The notes: generated by a model from the sequence alone, not told the origin. 47,094 nucleotides of DNA from CAYWNA01 sp964459305 (GCA_964459305.1 CAYWNA010000086.1:1-47094); one strand, 5' to 3'. Numbered from the stretch's first letter, positions 8,113-17,023 are shown. A program made the numbers and translations.

Positions 8113-8991
8113 ATGCCTATCAAAGTCAAGTGTGAATGTGGACAGACCTTTGCCGCCAAAGATGAGATGGCGGGAAAGGCGGTAAAGTGTCCGAAATGCG
8201 CCCAACCGCTCCGGATTCCCCAGCCGGCCAGCGCCCAAAGTGATGACGCTTTGGCAGCCGGCGGGATGAGTGATCTGCTGGACGAAGTTGGGTTGAAAGC
8301 GCAGCACGAGGATTATGTTGGCCGACGTTGCCCCAGTTGTGACGCACCTCTGGCCCATAATGCGATACTGTGCATCGAATGCGGATACCAATTGGAGTCA
8401 GGCAAATTCGTCGAAGGACTTAGAGACCTCGGATCAGCCAAATCGGACGACGATGGCGAAGCCGGAAGTCTTGAGGGTGTGGCGGAGTTGATGCTGGAGA
8501 GGGCGAAGGTCACGCTGAAAGAGGACGCGAAAGAAGAGAAAAAGCAGCGGACACAAGGAGCGCCACTTTGGCTAGTCGCCGCGATGCTTACCATCGTCGT
8601 GACGTTCATGGGCGTGATGATGTTCCTGCCTCGGGGGCGGGCGATCTTCATTACTGGGTGGATGTGGATAACCTTGTTCGGTATTGCCCAATCCGTGTTT
8701 GGTATTCGGATCATCATCATCGCGTTCCAGGAGAGCCTCGCCTGCGGTTTTATGTACCTTTTCGTGCCGTTCTACTCGCTCATCTACATTTTCACGCGAT
8801 GGAAGAAATGCGGTCGCTTATTCATCGTCCTCATTGTCTGCGGTCTCCTGCAGTTGATTGGATTGGGTCTTATCGTATGGTCGGCGAGTTTCAAGGGCGA
8901 ACCGGAGAAAGAAGAAGTGCGTCGTCCCATTCGTGGTTCACCAGTGGCTGTGGCCAGTGCCCCATTTGCTCCGTCGCCATCATTGAATTGA
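8113..8991 (+). CDS. Zinc-ribbon membrane protein, planctomycete type
   Basis: The 292-residue protein begins with a zinc ribbon (CECGQTFAAKDEMAGKAVKC..C), a start seen in many planctomycete proteins. A second CxxC..CxxC ribbon lies around residues 75-95 (CPSCDAPLAH...CIECG). After a charged helical linker, residues about 150-260 contain four hydrophobic stretches that look like membrane helices, followed by a short basic/proline-rich tail. It is therefore likely an inner-membrane protein with a cytoplasmic metal-binding head. The ribosome site is weak. It stands alone, divergent from groES. No enzymatic motif is seen and the function is unknown. Confidence 0.75.
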   Translation: MPIKVKCECGQTFAAKDEMAGKAVKCPKCAQPLRIPQPASAQSDDALAAGGMSDLLDEVGLKAQHEDYVGRRCPSCDAPLAHNAILCIECGYQLESGKFVEGLRDLGSAKSDDDGEAGSLEGVAELMLERAKVTLKEDAKEEKKQRTQGAPLWLVAAMLTIVVTFMGVMMFLPRGRAIFITGWMWITLFGIAQSVFGIRIIIIAFQESLACGFMYLFVPFYSLIYIFTRWKKCGRLFIVLIVCGLLQLIGLGLIVWSASFKGEPEKEEVRRPIRGSPVAVASAPFAPSPSLN

Positions 8992-9340
8992 GCCGATTTC
9001 GCTGCAAACCGTGGTGGCAGTCACCGATTCGCTGCTACATTCTCATGGTTGTCTGGGAATTCGATCGCTCCAAAATATTCTGTAGGGAACGGACTCCGTG
9101 CCGTTCCGTGAACCGCCAGGTTGTTTGTCATCTCACGGGGCGCCATTTGGGCCGTCCTCGACAGGGCGCGAATCTGGGGCGCTCTCACGTGCTTGTGCGG
9201 TGACCGGCCGTCCTCCGTGGCTCTCTGGGGCGACATATTGCCGTCGCTCGTGGCAAATTCCGTTGAAATTCATGATCGGACCCGATAGAGTTTAGATAGG
9301 GGTGTGGTCGCACGCTTTAGAACAGAGGGAGCAGACGGAA
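8992..9340. other. Intergenic stretch carrying a 59-bp dispersed repeat
   Basis: No gene was recognised in these 349 bp. The only notable structure is the repeat at 9080-9138, listed separately. A ribosome site GGAGCAGACGGAA lies at the right end and serves the next gene. Confidence 0.6.
9080..9138 (+). repeat. 59-bp dispersed repeat, copy A
   Basis: This segment begins CTGTAGGGAACG and ends CATCTCACGG. It matches the reverse complement of 31649-31707 at 50 of 59 positions with no gaps. It contains a 7-bp hairpin GGAACGG/CCGTTCC. It is intergenic. Confidence 0.85.
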
Positions 9341-10075
9341 ATGTTGCTACGAAACGCTCTTCTATCGCTGGTGGGGGCTTCGGCGGTCGCCACGGTTGCG
9401 CTCGGCCAGCAAAACACCACCGTTCAGTTGCCGACGTTCAACTTCACCACCGCGGGCACGACGGTCAGCGTTCCGGATGGCGGTACGGGGACGTTGGGTG
9501 GGATTATGCGTGCCAGCGAAGGAAGCGTCACGCGCGGCGTTCCGGTGTTGAGCAAGATCCCGTTTGCGAACCGTCTGTTCAAGAATCGCGGCATCGGACG
9601 GGATATCGGCTTGTCGAACATGACGGTTGTTCCCAGAATCATCATTCTGGAGGAGGAAGAGTTCTTTCAGACGGGAGTGTCGCCCGATACGCTTTCTGCT
9701 CGCGGTGCCGGCGGGGCAGGTGGCGGTTTCGGCGGCGCTGCGGACCCGGAGGTGGCGAGCAAAGCGGCTTTCATTGCCAGGAACATCCACCGGCGCAACT
9801 CCGAAACGCCGACCACGAAGAACGAGAGCCGGTTGCCTTCGGTCGATGAAATTCTCCGCCAGAATGAGTTGGCCAAATCGGAGCGCTCGGCAGAAGCGTC
9901 CGAGTTCTATGTCAAAGGCAGGAGAGCCGAGGCAGAGGGCAAGCATGGCGTGGCCAAAATCTACTACAAGATGGCTTTCCGTCGAGCCGACCGGGAGTTG
10001 CAGCGGCAGATTACCGCTCGTCTGGCGGCCCTTGACCAGGGCACAGAAGGCGACGCGGACTTTCGCGAACGCTGA
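9341..10075 (+). CDS. Exported protein consisting of a secretin C-terminal signature plus helical tail
   Basis: From the start chosen by the GGAGCAGACGGAA site, the 244-residue protein has a signal peptide (MLLRNALLSLVG..ALGQ). Residues about 35-115 then match the last part of type II/III secretins: VSVPDGGTGTLGGIM, RGVPVLSKIPFANRLFKNRG and VVPRIIILEEEE. The N domains and most of the beta barrel of a secretin (usually 450-700 residues) are absent. The remainder is a Gly/Ala stretch and a charged helical tail with some TPR-like character. An in-frame GTG/ATG further upstream is less likely. Short secretin-tail proteins are familiar in planctomycetes, but their role is unknown; it cannot form a normal secretin pore alone. 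Confidence 0.75.
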   Translation: MLLRNALLSLVGASAVATVALGQQNTTVQLPTFNFTTAGTTVSVPDGGTGTLGGIMRASEGSVTRGVPVLSKIPFANRLFKNRGIGRDIGLSNMTVVPRIIILEEEEFFQTGVSPDTLSARGAGGAGGGFGGAADPEVASKAAFIARNIHRRNSETPTTKNESRLPSVDEILRQNELAKSERSAEASEFYVKGRRAEAEGKHGVAKIYYKMAFRRADRELQRQITARLAALDQGTEGDADFRER

Positions 10076-10199
10076 TTCGCACGAGTCGTCGTCGCCACAC
10101 GGCGAACCGAACCCCTGGCCCGGGTGTCCGTTTCCCACTCACTAACTGTGTCGGCCCCCTTTTGCGCCGACCGGGCGATCCGTAAACTTACCCCGTCGT

Positions 10200-10299
10200 N
10201 NNNNNNNNNNNNNNNNNNNNNNNNNNNNNNNNNNNNNNNNNNNNNNNNNNNNNNNNNNNNNNNNNNNNNNNNNNNNNNNNNNNNNNNNNNNNNNNNNNN
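10200..10299. other. Assembly gap, 100 N
   Basis: There are exactly 100 N bases, the usual placeholder for a gap of unknown size. The sequence immediately left (10191-10199) and right (10300-10308) is the same 9-mer CCCCGTCGT. The surrounding intergenic stretch 10076-10383 shows no gene. Confidence 0.98.
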
Positions 10300-10383
10300 C
10301 CCCGTCGTTCTTCACCGTTTACCAGACTATCCCTACGTTTCGTGCCACGGACGTTTCGGCCGTGGACAGATCCAAATCGCGCC

Positions 10384-11223
10384 ATGATCCGCAATCTTCC
10401 CGTCACGCGACTGGTTCACGGAGATCTGACGATCGAGGGCTACTCGCGCGCCGCGGTCCAGACCTACTGGCGGGTGCCCGAGCTGAAACTGGGGTTCGAC
10501 CTCGGAGCTCAACCTTGGGACTTTATGGGGACGCCGTCGTGGTTTATCACTCATACCCATTTGGATCACATTGCGGCCCTTCCCGTATACGTCGCTCGAC
10601 GGCGTATGATGAAGATGGATCCACCAACCGTCTATCTGCCGGAACACGCCGTGCCGGCGGTCGAACAGTTGCTGAAAGCATTCAGCCGCCTGGACCGTGG
10701 GCGATTGCCGTGCCAGTTGGTTCCGGTCGTGGCGGGAGACGAAATCGAATTGTCCAGGGAGTTGGTGGTAAGCGTCTGCGCGACGAGCCATACGGTGCCA
10801 TCGTTGGGCTATGTCGTGTGGGACCGGCGAAAGAAGCTGAAACCTGAATACGGTGAACTGTCGGGAGATCAGATTCGCGATTTGCGTCTATCTGGCACGG
10901 AGGTGACGGAGGAGCGCCGCGTGCCGATCCTGGCCTATCTGGGCGACAGTGAGCCTCGCGGCCTGGACAATTGCCCCGAGATGTATCAGGCTCGCGTTCT
11001 GATAGTCGAGATGACATTCGTCGCACCGGCACACCGCAAGGACAAGATCCACAAGCACGGCCACATGCATCTGGACGACTTCGCAGATCGACGGGACCGG
11101 TTCAAAAACGAACGCGTCATCGCAGCTCATTTCAGCACTCGCTACAACGACAAACAGATCCGTGCATTCGTCGAGCAGGCAATCCCCGACATGCTCGACG
11201 GGCGGTTGTATCTATGGTTGTGA
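10384..11223 (+). CDS. Metallo-beta-lactamase-fold hydrolase, RNase Z-like
   Basis: The 279-residue protein has the metal-binding motif THTHLDH (HxHxDH) after a strand, a second His in TSHTVPSLGY, LAYLGDSEP (the Asp ligand) and a late AAHFSTRY His. This arrangement is that of the RNase Z / ElaC branch of the beta-lactamase fold, which matures tRNA 3' ends. However it is shorter than typical RNase Z and shows no clear exosite arm, so another phosphodiesterase role is possible. The start at ATG (MIRNLPVTRL) is preferred over an upstream one that would add a Pro/Arg-rich segment next to the gap. Its stop lies 5 bp from the stop of the convergent large gene. Confidence 0.8.
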   Translation: MIRNLPVTRLVHGDLTIEGYSRAAVQTYWRVPELKLGFDLGAQPWDFMGTPSWFITHTHLDHIAALPVYVARRRMMKMDPPTVYLPEHAVPAVEQLLKAFSRLDRGRLPCQLVPVVAGDEIELSRELVVSVCATSHTVPSLGYVVWDRRKKLKPEYGELSGDQIRDLRLSGTEVTEERRVPILAYLGDSEPRGLDNCPEMYQARVLIVEMTFVAPAHRKDKIHKHGHMHLDDFADRRDRFKNERVIAAHFSTRYNDKQIRAFVEQAIPDMLDGRLYLWL

Positions 11224-11228
11224 GCGAC

Positions 11229-14200
11229 CTATACCGCGTCGTTGCGGGACGACCACTCTTCCAACTGCCGTTGCGTTTCTTCCAGCGATAACGACTTCTG
11301 CGGGATCATGGAGTCAAGCTCGCTGCAGCGGCCGTTCAACGGAATCCGCTGCAGGGCCGAACCGACTTCTTCTTCCAACGCGACTAGCCAGGCCGGCACG
11401 TCCAATCCAACGCCAGTGGGCTGCCGCGTCAGCTCGTCGGTCTCTCCCTGGAGCGATTCGAAGCTGGAACACGATTCGCCTGATGCGGCCTCGTCCATGG
11501 CTGGGCGCACCAGCGCACGAATTCGATCGATCGCCATCGGCCGGATGAAGCGCTCGGCCAGTCGATCCGCCACCGTCGGCATACGCATGGCGTACTGTTT
11601 CTGTAGCTTCGTCAGTTTTTCGACAAACTTGCCCGCCTGCTCGCGCGTCTGCTCAGCCAACTCCAGTCGCCACATCGCGGCGGCTTCGTTTCGCCCGGAT
11701 CGCACAAGCAGCTCGTGTGCCCACACCACGGGCTTCAATTGCCAGCATATTCGATCGTACAGTGTGCGCAACCGCAGGAAATCCAGCAGCATATAGAGGA
11801 GTTCACCGCGATCCGACTGGGTTGTCATACTGTTGTAGTCGCGGTATTCGCCGTAGTTCTCCGCAATGGCCTCCAGAATCAGCGACAACTGTTCAACGGC
11901 TTCCTCCAATCCCAGGCGGCCGTTTTCCAGATCCTCGAGCAGGCGCCAATCGATTTCCTCTCGTGCTTCCTCTTGGAGTTGATCCAGCCACTCGTCCACG
12001 CCTTCGTGCAGAATCGCACGCAGATTGGCCAGACTGAGAAACCGCTGCGTGAAAACATCGGCGCCGTAATGCTCGACAAACGTCACCAACCGACCCCACG
12101 CGCGACGATTCTTGACCTTTTCGAGCACCGACAGGCGCAGCGTCTTGCTGTGGGCCAGCCAACTGGACAACAGGGATTCGGTCAGCTGTTTAAGGCAATC
12201 CACCAATATCGCCTGGATTGATTCGCCAGCTGTGCCCGCCGCGTTGCTTCCGGTCCAGGTTGGCGCGGAGTGAATCACCATCCTCACCAGGGCCTTGTAA
12301 CCGACCTTGAACAGCTCATCGAATTCCGTTACCGCGCCTGGCCCCACCGGGTGCAGTCTTTCCATTTCGCGGGCCGTTTCGATCAACTGGCAGCTTTCCA
12401 CGACCAGACCCAAACGCGGCAACCACGCCAAGAGATCTTGAATCGCGCGTTGACGGACTCGGGCCGTGACGATTTCGTGCGGATCGCCACCCTTTGCCAG
12501 TGGAACGTAAAGCAAGGGGAGTTCCAGCAACGAACCGATCAGGCTGTCCCAGTGTTCTCGTACCGTGTCTGCATCGCCGCGCAGAATGGCCGAGAAAACC
12601 GACAACGTCAGTGATTCGTCCTCACCAGACGTGTCCGTCGGGCCGCGACTGGCAGTTTCTTGTTGCCCTTCATGTGCCTGTTGCCCTTCATGTGCAATGG
12701 CCGACAGAACGCGACCGGCATCCGCCGTATCAACGCTGGTAGCGATGACGTTCTCCAGCATGGATTCCTTGACCAATCGCACACGGTCGTATTCGACCAT
12801 CGAGTCATGATTGCCCGTCGGTGTCGGCAATTGGTATTTGCTAACGTCGTCCAACAAGATGCGCAGACGCGTGCGGTTTTCGGTGGCCTGCGCGATCCAT
12901 CGGCAAATCACCTCACGACGGTCGCCATCCTGCCCCTGCGAAGTCGGCAAAACTGTGGCCGCTAGCTGCCACAACCGAGCAACCGTGCTGAGGAACGACA
13001 GTCTCTCGGCCAGGTTTCTCGATCCCGCAGTCAGTGCGTCATCCGAGGGTTGCCCGTATTCGATCAGTTCGGCGTCCACCCCGTCGTCGGAACTGTCACG
13101 GTAAACCATGTCTTCATAGGCGGCGCTGTAAAGCTCGTCCTCGCGCTCTTCATCGCCCTCGTCGTCAGCGCCGGCGAAAGGATCTTCCTCCTGCAGACTC
13201 TTTTGCCCCCCTGCAAACTCGAACCTGGGCGGTTCCCAGAATTCTTCGGCGTTCGCTTCCAGACGCTCCAGGAACTTGCGGGTCAGCTTCCAAGCATCAC
13301 GATTGGCATCCGGTATATCGTGATTTCCGTGTTTGCGCCGCAAATCGTGCAACCATCTTTCGGCCAGATCGCAGAAGGAGGTGTCCCCCTTCTCCAATCC
13401 GATTCGGTCCGCCTGACTGAGCCAATGCATCAGAAGCGCCATCGAGGCCACGAAATCGCCACGGTCCAACAAGGCTTCGACCACCAGAGCGTATGCCTTT
13501 GGAGAATCGAACAGTTCCGCGTGGGGGCCCCAAAAACGTACATCTTCGACGGCAGCACCGCCTTTGTGCCAGAGGTTCAGCGCATGAGCGACGAGTTCCG
13601 CGGCGTTGTAGGCATCTTCGACATCCGTTGCGTCGACGCTGGACACCTCGTGGGCTGCATACTTGCGCCACCAAGTCGCTGTGTCGCGAAACTGCTCGGC
13701 GACGCGTCGGCACAACGACTGACTATCCCTGGCCGCCGCCTCGCTCCAAAGGTGAGAGTAGAACGCGAAGATCTGTTCCATCAACGCAACCAGTTCGTCG
13801 ACGCGGTGATCGTGGATGCTGTTTTCCAAGGCGGGAAAGAGGCTGAAATGGCCGTCAAATCCGAGGATATTCCACGGATCGACAATCGCCCCGCATCCAA
13901 TGCCGCGCCGAAGCCAATCCATGATCTCTTCAAGCACCGATACGGCCCGGTCCAAATCGCCGGCGGCGACGGCGCGATCGCCCTCTGTCAGGCGGCAATC
14001 GATTTGGCACAGCATCCTCGCGCCAGCCGCCGGGACAACATCGGCTTGCTCGGCAGCAGCTTCCGGATACCCCATTCGCGCAAAGATGGCCGCCAGATGC
14101 ATGTGTTCGAGTTGCGCAGCCCGGTGGCAAGCCAATTCCGCGTTTAGATGCTGGCGGGCACCTCCGAAAGGCTGCTTGCGCTCGGCCGCTTCCGTGCCCA

Positions 14201-15230
14201 GGCGTCTCGCGTGACGGCCGCCGATACGGCTAAGAAGACGTTCGTAAAATGCGTCGCGATACGCCGCGATCTTCGGCAACAATGTCGCTAGCGTAACCGA
14301 CGAATCATGGCTGTCGGGTCCCGATCCGCTGATGCCCGTAGACATGATGATAGTCCCCGCCAACACGGCGGCGGCTTCCACCAGTAGCTCGTCCTGCGGC
14401 AATTCGTCATTTGTCTCCAAACGCGACATCAGCGCATCAAGCGTCACCTGCTGCACGACATACCGGCGGTACAAGCCGCGGTTGTCGATATGATGCGGAT
14501 CCCACTGACCGAAGTGATAGTTGGGGCGCTTGTTAACGGGATGATCGAAATCGTAAGCCCGCGGATCCACCGCCAGTTCGTCCAGCAGATCCGGATCGAA
14601 ATACGCTTCGCGCAGGATATCCCCATCGGTTTGTCTTAGCAGAGCAATCGTCGCCTCGACCACTTCCCTGTATTGTCCGACGGAGGCGCCGGCGTCACGC
14701 ACATACAGCGGAGTCGGACGTACCCATTCATTCGCGTACGGTTCGATCTTTTGCGACTCCAACGCCGCAACGGGGCGATACCCGATGTAATCGTTCAGCC
14801 GCGTCACTGCCGCGCGTTGTATACGGTCGTGTTCCTCCCATGGTGGCCCTTGGGACAAAACCGCTTCGCATGCACGCCCGACAAAGAAGGAGTTGAAGAG
14901 CCAAGCCTCATGCTGGTGAAACAGCAAATCGCGGTGAAATTCCAGATAGAACGGAAGAACGTGCCCGTGGACCACGTCCAAGACCGCGGACGCCTGACCA
15001 GCATCCTTAAAGGTCGTCGATTGCCCGCTCAGTTCGCGCAGTTCTCCTTCCAGCAAATCGAGAGCCGATCGCCACGCCGGCCCGTCCTTCGAACTGCCCT
15101 TAGCCAGTTCGAAAACGCGATCCAGTCCAGATAGGAATCGTGGATCGGGGGCACCAGAGGAGAAATTCAAGTAGCCTAGGACGCGTTCCAGGACTTTCTG
15201 GTCCTCGACGTTAAGCTCTTGAATTCCCAT
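11229..15230 (-). CDS. Large planctomycete protein of unknown function (1333 residues)
   Basis: A GGAG site 8 bases upstream favours the ATG (MGIQELNVED) over a GTG two codons earlier. The protein is mostly predicted alpha-helical, without a signal peptide or membrane segment, so it is probably cytoplasmic. Visible landmarks are His/Tyr-rich NYHFGQWDPHHIDNRGLYRRY near residue 240 (split as NYHFGQWDPHH and IDNRGLYRRY), helical TPR-like stretches between about 370 and 630, a very acidic patch near 685-730 (EEDPFAGADDEGDEERED), and a short HEGQQA duplication from an 18-bp tandem repeat at 12661-12696. I recognise no enzymatic motif. Such large helical proteins occur in other planctomycetes, but I cannot assign a function. 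Confidence 0.75.
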   Translation of the reverse strand: MGIQELNVEDQKVLERVLGYLNFSSGAPDPRFLSGLDRVFELAKGSSKDGPAWRSALDLLEGELRELSGQSTTFKDAGQASAVLDVVHGHVLPFYLEFHRDLLFHQHEAWLFNSFFVGRACEAVLSQGPPWEEHDRIQRAAVTRLNDYIGYRPVAALESQKIEPYANEWVRPTPLYVRDAGASVGQYREVVEATIALLRQTDGDILREAYFDPDLLDELAVDPRAYDFDHPVNKRPNYHFGQWDPHHIDNRGLYRRYVVQQVTLDALMSRLETNDELPQDELLVEAAAVLAGTIIMSTGISGSGPDSHDSSVTLATLLPKIAAYRDAFYERLLSRIGGRHARRLGTEAAERKQPFGGARQHLNAELACHRAAQLEHMHLAAIFARMGYPEAAAEQADVVPAAGARMLCQIDCRLTEGDRAVAAGDLDRAVSVLEEIMDWLRRGIGCGAIVDPWNILGFDGHFSLFPALENSIHDHRVDELVALMEQIFAFYSHLWSEAAARDSQSLCRRVAEQFRDTATWWRKYAAHEVSSVDATDVEDAYNAAELVAHALNLWHKGGAAVEDVRFWGPHAELFDSPKAYALVVEALLDRGDFVASMALLMHWLSQADRIGLEKGDTSFCDLAERWLHDLRRKHGNHDIPDANRDAWKLTRKFLERLEANAEEFWEPPRFEFAGGQKSLQEEDPFAGADDEGDEEREDELYSAAYEDMVYRDSSDDGVDAELIEYGQPSDDALTAGSRNLAERLSFLSTVARLWQLAATVLPTSQGQDGDRREVICRWIAQATENRTRLRILLDDVSKYQLPTPTGNHDSMVEYDRVRLVKESMLENVIATSVDTADAGRVLSAIAHEGQQAHEGQQETASRGPTDTSGEDESLTLSVFSAILRGDADTVREHWDSLIGSLLELPLLYVPLAKGGDPHEIVTARVRQRAIQDLLAWLPRLGLVVESCQLIETAREMERLHPVGPGAVTEFDELFKVGYKALVRMVIHSAPTWTGSNAAGTAGESIQAILVDCLKQLTESLLSSWLAHSKTLRLSVLEKVKNRRAWGRLVTFVEHYGADVFTQRFLSLANLRAILHEGVDEWLDQLQEEAREEIDWRLLEDLENGRLGLEEAVEQLSLILEAIAENYGEYRDYNSMTTQSDRGELLYMLLDFLRLRTLYDRICWQLKPVVWAHELLVRSGRNEAAAMWRLELAEQTREQAGKFVEKLTKLQKQYAMRMPTVADRLAERFIRPMAIDRIRALVRPAMDEAASGESCSSFESLQGETDELTRQPTGVGLDVPAWLVALEEEVGSALQRIPLNGRCSELDSMIPQKSLSLEETQRQLEEWSSRNDAV
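12661..12696. repeat. 18-bp in-frame tandem duplication
   Basis: Two adjacent copies of TGTTGCCCTTCATGTGCC (the second ends in A) lie within the large minus-strand gene. They encode a duplicated HEGQQA hexapeptide and keep the frame, so they are a recent slippage or duplication product. Confidence 0.9.
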
Positions 15231-15482
15231 ACCCACAACTCCGCCGGTCGATCATGGCTGCATGCGACCAATTTATGCCCCCAAGCGGAGATGGTCTAGC
15301 GGTGTACATGCGCGGGGCGGGGTTGCACCCGGTCACAATGGCCGGACAATGAACGTTCGACGCGGCACCGTCAGCCGGTATTGAATGACCAAAGAACTCA
15401 TGAGCAAGATTGCCTTGGTTCTTGGGCGGACGCGAGAATTGGGGATCGATGCGTGTTCTGGACGTACGTCGGAGTACAACAG

Positions 15483-15854
15483 GTGACAAAGACAGTGCTT
15501 GATGTTGGCAATTGCGGCTTTGATCATGCTTCCATTCGAGCGATGATCGAGAGACATTTTGATGCGGTGGTGTTGCAGGCTCATGGCGCAAAAAATGCGA
15601 TGAGCTTGTTGCAGAGCGAACGGATCCACTTGGTGCTGGTGAACCGGAGGATGGATCGCGACCGCTCAGACGGAATTGAGCTCATCAGACGAGTCAAAGG
15701 GGACCCGATTCTTGCACACACGCCTGCGATGCTGATCACCAACTATCCGGAGCATCAAGAAAAGGCCGTGGAAGCAGGCGCCGAACGCGGTTTCGGCAAG
15801 GCGCAATTGGATGAGCCGACAACACGCGAGAGGCTGGGCAGGTTTCTGGGCTAG
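15483..15854 (+). CDS. Receiver-domain protein lacking the phospho-acceptor Asp
   Basis: A GGAG site 8 bases upstream supports a GTG start (VTKTVLDVGN), giving 123 residues. The fold pattern is that of a CheY-like receiver: first strand TVLDVGN, third strand IHLVLVNRRM, fourth strand TPAMLITNYPEHQEKAVEAGA and the fifth-strand Lys in GFGKAQL. At the position of the phosphorylated Asp there is Asn (VLVN), and the acidic pair after the first strand is reduced to one Asp. The conserved Thr and Lys are kept. It therefore looks like a pseudo-receiver that cannot be phosphorylated in the usual way. There is no output domain and no histidine kinase nearby. The partner is unknown. Confidence 0.7.
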   Translation: MTKTVLDVGNCGFDHASIRAMIERHFDAVVLQAHGAKNAMSLLQSERIHLVLVNRRMDRDRSDGIELIRRVKGDPILAHTPAMLITNYPEHQEKAVEAGAERGFGKAQLDEPTTRERLGRFLG

Positions 15855-15890
15855 TCCGATTTGTTCCCGGCCGAAACGCAAGCAGGGAAA

Positions 15891-16667
15891 TCATCCCGAT
15901 TCCTTGACGTCGACGTCTGGGGCCTTGTCGACTGCGGCCGGTGGCGACTCCTCCTCCGCCGTTGTAGCCTCCTCATCGCCCTCCGTGGTCGCGGCCGGCT
16001 CATCGGCTTCGTCGCTCGGAGACACATCCACGGTCGTTCCTGAGAACTTCATGCTGGCAGCGACGGCATAGGCCGCCTGTTCGTATTTGGAGAACTGCGG
16101 GGCGTGGACATCCAGGCGGATGGTATAGAGCCGATTTCCAGCCACTGTCTTCAGCGTCTGTCTGGCCACCACCGCGTTGCCCTTTTTTGCATAATCCACA
16201 AACCGGGCGCACGAGGTTTTGCCCAGAGTGACAGGGCTTACAGGCTCTTTCAGTTCTTTCCCCGCAAGCGATTTGGAGACCTGGGCAACCAAATCGCTGA
16301 TGTTGCCGTCATTGACGTCTGCGATGCCCGGAAACGGCGAGTCTTCCACCGACACTAAGATTCGTGGCAAGTTGTTGAGCGACGAGTCCTTCTCGTGAAA
16401 CCCAACAAGATGCTCGCTGCCAGCTCTTGACCATACCCAACCACGGGGGGCGGCGATTTCCAGCCCCCCCCCTTCCAGAGGAGGCATGTAGTCGCCAATC
16501 TTCTCCTGCAGATCCGCCAGTGGGAACTCTTTGACGCCTCCGCCAGAACTCCCACCGGATGCGGATTTGGCTCCCTTATCGCCTGAACGCTGTTCGCAGC
16601 CGATTACTGCTAGGCACAATGCTCCCACAACAAGTAGAGCAACTGGATAGAATCCGATTCGCTTCAT
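15891..16667 (-). CDS. Putative lipoprotein of unknown function
   Basis: The start follows a strong GGAGGGGG site; an upstream ATG would disrupt the signal peptide. The 258-residue protein has a type II signal with lipobox VIGC (Cys24), so it is probably lipid-anchored. A Gly/Ser linker leads to a mixed alpha/beta domain at about 55-205, which contains LEIAAPRGWVW, LVSVEDSPFPG and KTVAGNRLYTIRLD. The last 45 residues are an acidic Glu/Ala/Pro/Thr tail. It follows the small basic protein gene by 50 bp on the same strand, so the two are likely co-transcribed. I do not recognise the family beyond resemblance to planctomycete exported proteins. Confidence 0.75.
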   Translation of the reverse strand: MKRIGFYPVALLVVGALCLAVIGCEQRSGDKGAKSASGGSSGGGVKEFPLADLQEKIGDYMPPLEGGGLEIAAPRGWVWSRAGSEHLVGFHEKDSSLNNLPRILVSVEDSPFPGIADVNDGNISDLVAQVSKSLAGKELKEPVSPVTLGKTSCARFVDYAKKGNAVVARQTLKTVAGNRLYTIRLDVHAPQFSKYEQAAYAVAASMKFSGTTVDVSPSDEADEPAATTEGDEEATTAEEESPPAAVDKAPDVDVKESG

Positions 16668-16717
16668 GGTTTCCCCCTCCAGAACGTCCACGAACCGAGG
16701 AGCCCGAAGCAAGCTGG

Positions 16718-17023
16718 CTACTCGACTGCCTCTTTGACCTTTTGAACGAAGTGAGGCGACTTGCCAGACGAACTGAGGGCCGCCGCCTTTTCGTCCGCCG
16801 CTTTCTTCTGATCGTGCTCGAACAAGGCTACACGCTTCATCGATTGACTGAAAACGCCCCAGAAGAGCTTGATGCGAACCTCGGCAGCGACCTTCTTTCG
16901 GCTCTTCCGCTTGGCCGTTTTGCGCTTTACGGTCTTCTTTGCAGGCGTTTCAGCCTTTTCCGCCGCTTCCGCAGCCTCGGCTTCCTCGCGTAGTATCTTG
17001 CGATTGACTATCTTGCGTGCCAT
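16718..17023 (-). CDS. Small basic Ala/Lys-rich protein, conserved-looking, unknown function
   Basis: The start MARKIVNRKI is preferred because a longer in-frame version adds only an unlikely Pro/Trp-rich leader. The 101-residue protein has an N-terminal Lys/Arg/Ala-rich tail (AAEKAETPAKKTVKRKTAKR) resembling histone H1-like or DNA-binding tails. The C-terminal half has a compact aromatic motif VRIKLFWGVFSQSMKRVALFE and ends HFVQKVKEAVE. It may bind nucleic acid, but that is inferred from charge only. It precedes the lipoprotein gene by 50 bp. Confidence 0.65.
   Translation of the reverse strand: MARKIVNRKILREEAEAAEAAEKAETPAKKTVKRKTAKRKSRKKVAAEVRIKLFWGVFSQSMKRVALFEHDQKKAADEKAAALSSSGKSPHFVQKVKEAVE

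Noticed and set aside
7226..8185. Plus-strand long frame opposite groES
   Set aside because: It is the mirror of a well-supported chaperonin gene and of the divergent promoter region; GC-rich DNA often gives such open frames.
9341..10075. Type II or III secretion locus
   Set aside because: The gene has only the secretin tail signature and no ATPase, pilin or other secretion gene is nearby.
13050..14147. Plus-strand frame opposite the large unknown gene
   Set aside because: The minus-strand frame is far longer and has a good ribosome site and consistent protein-like composition.
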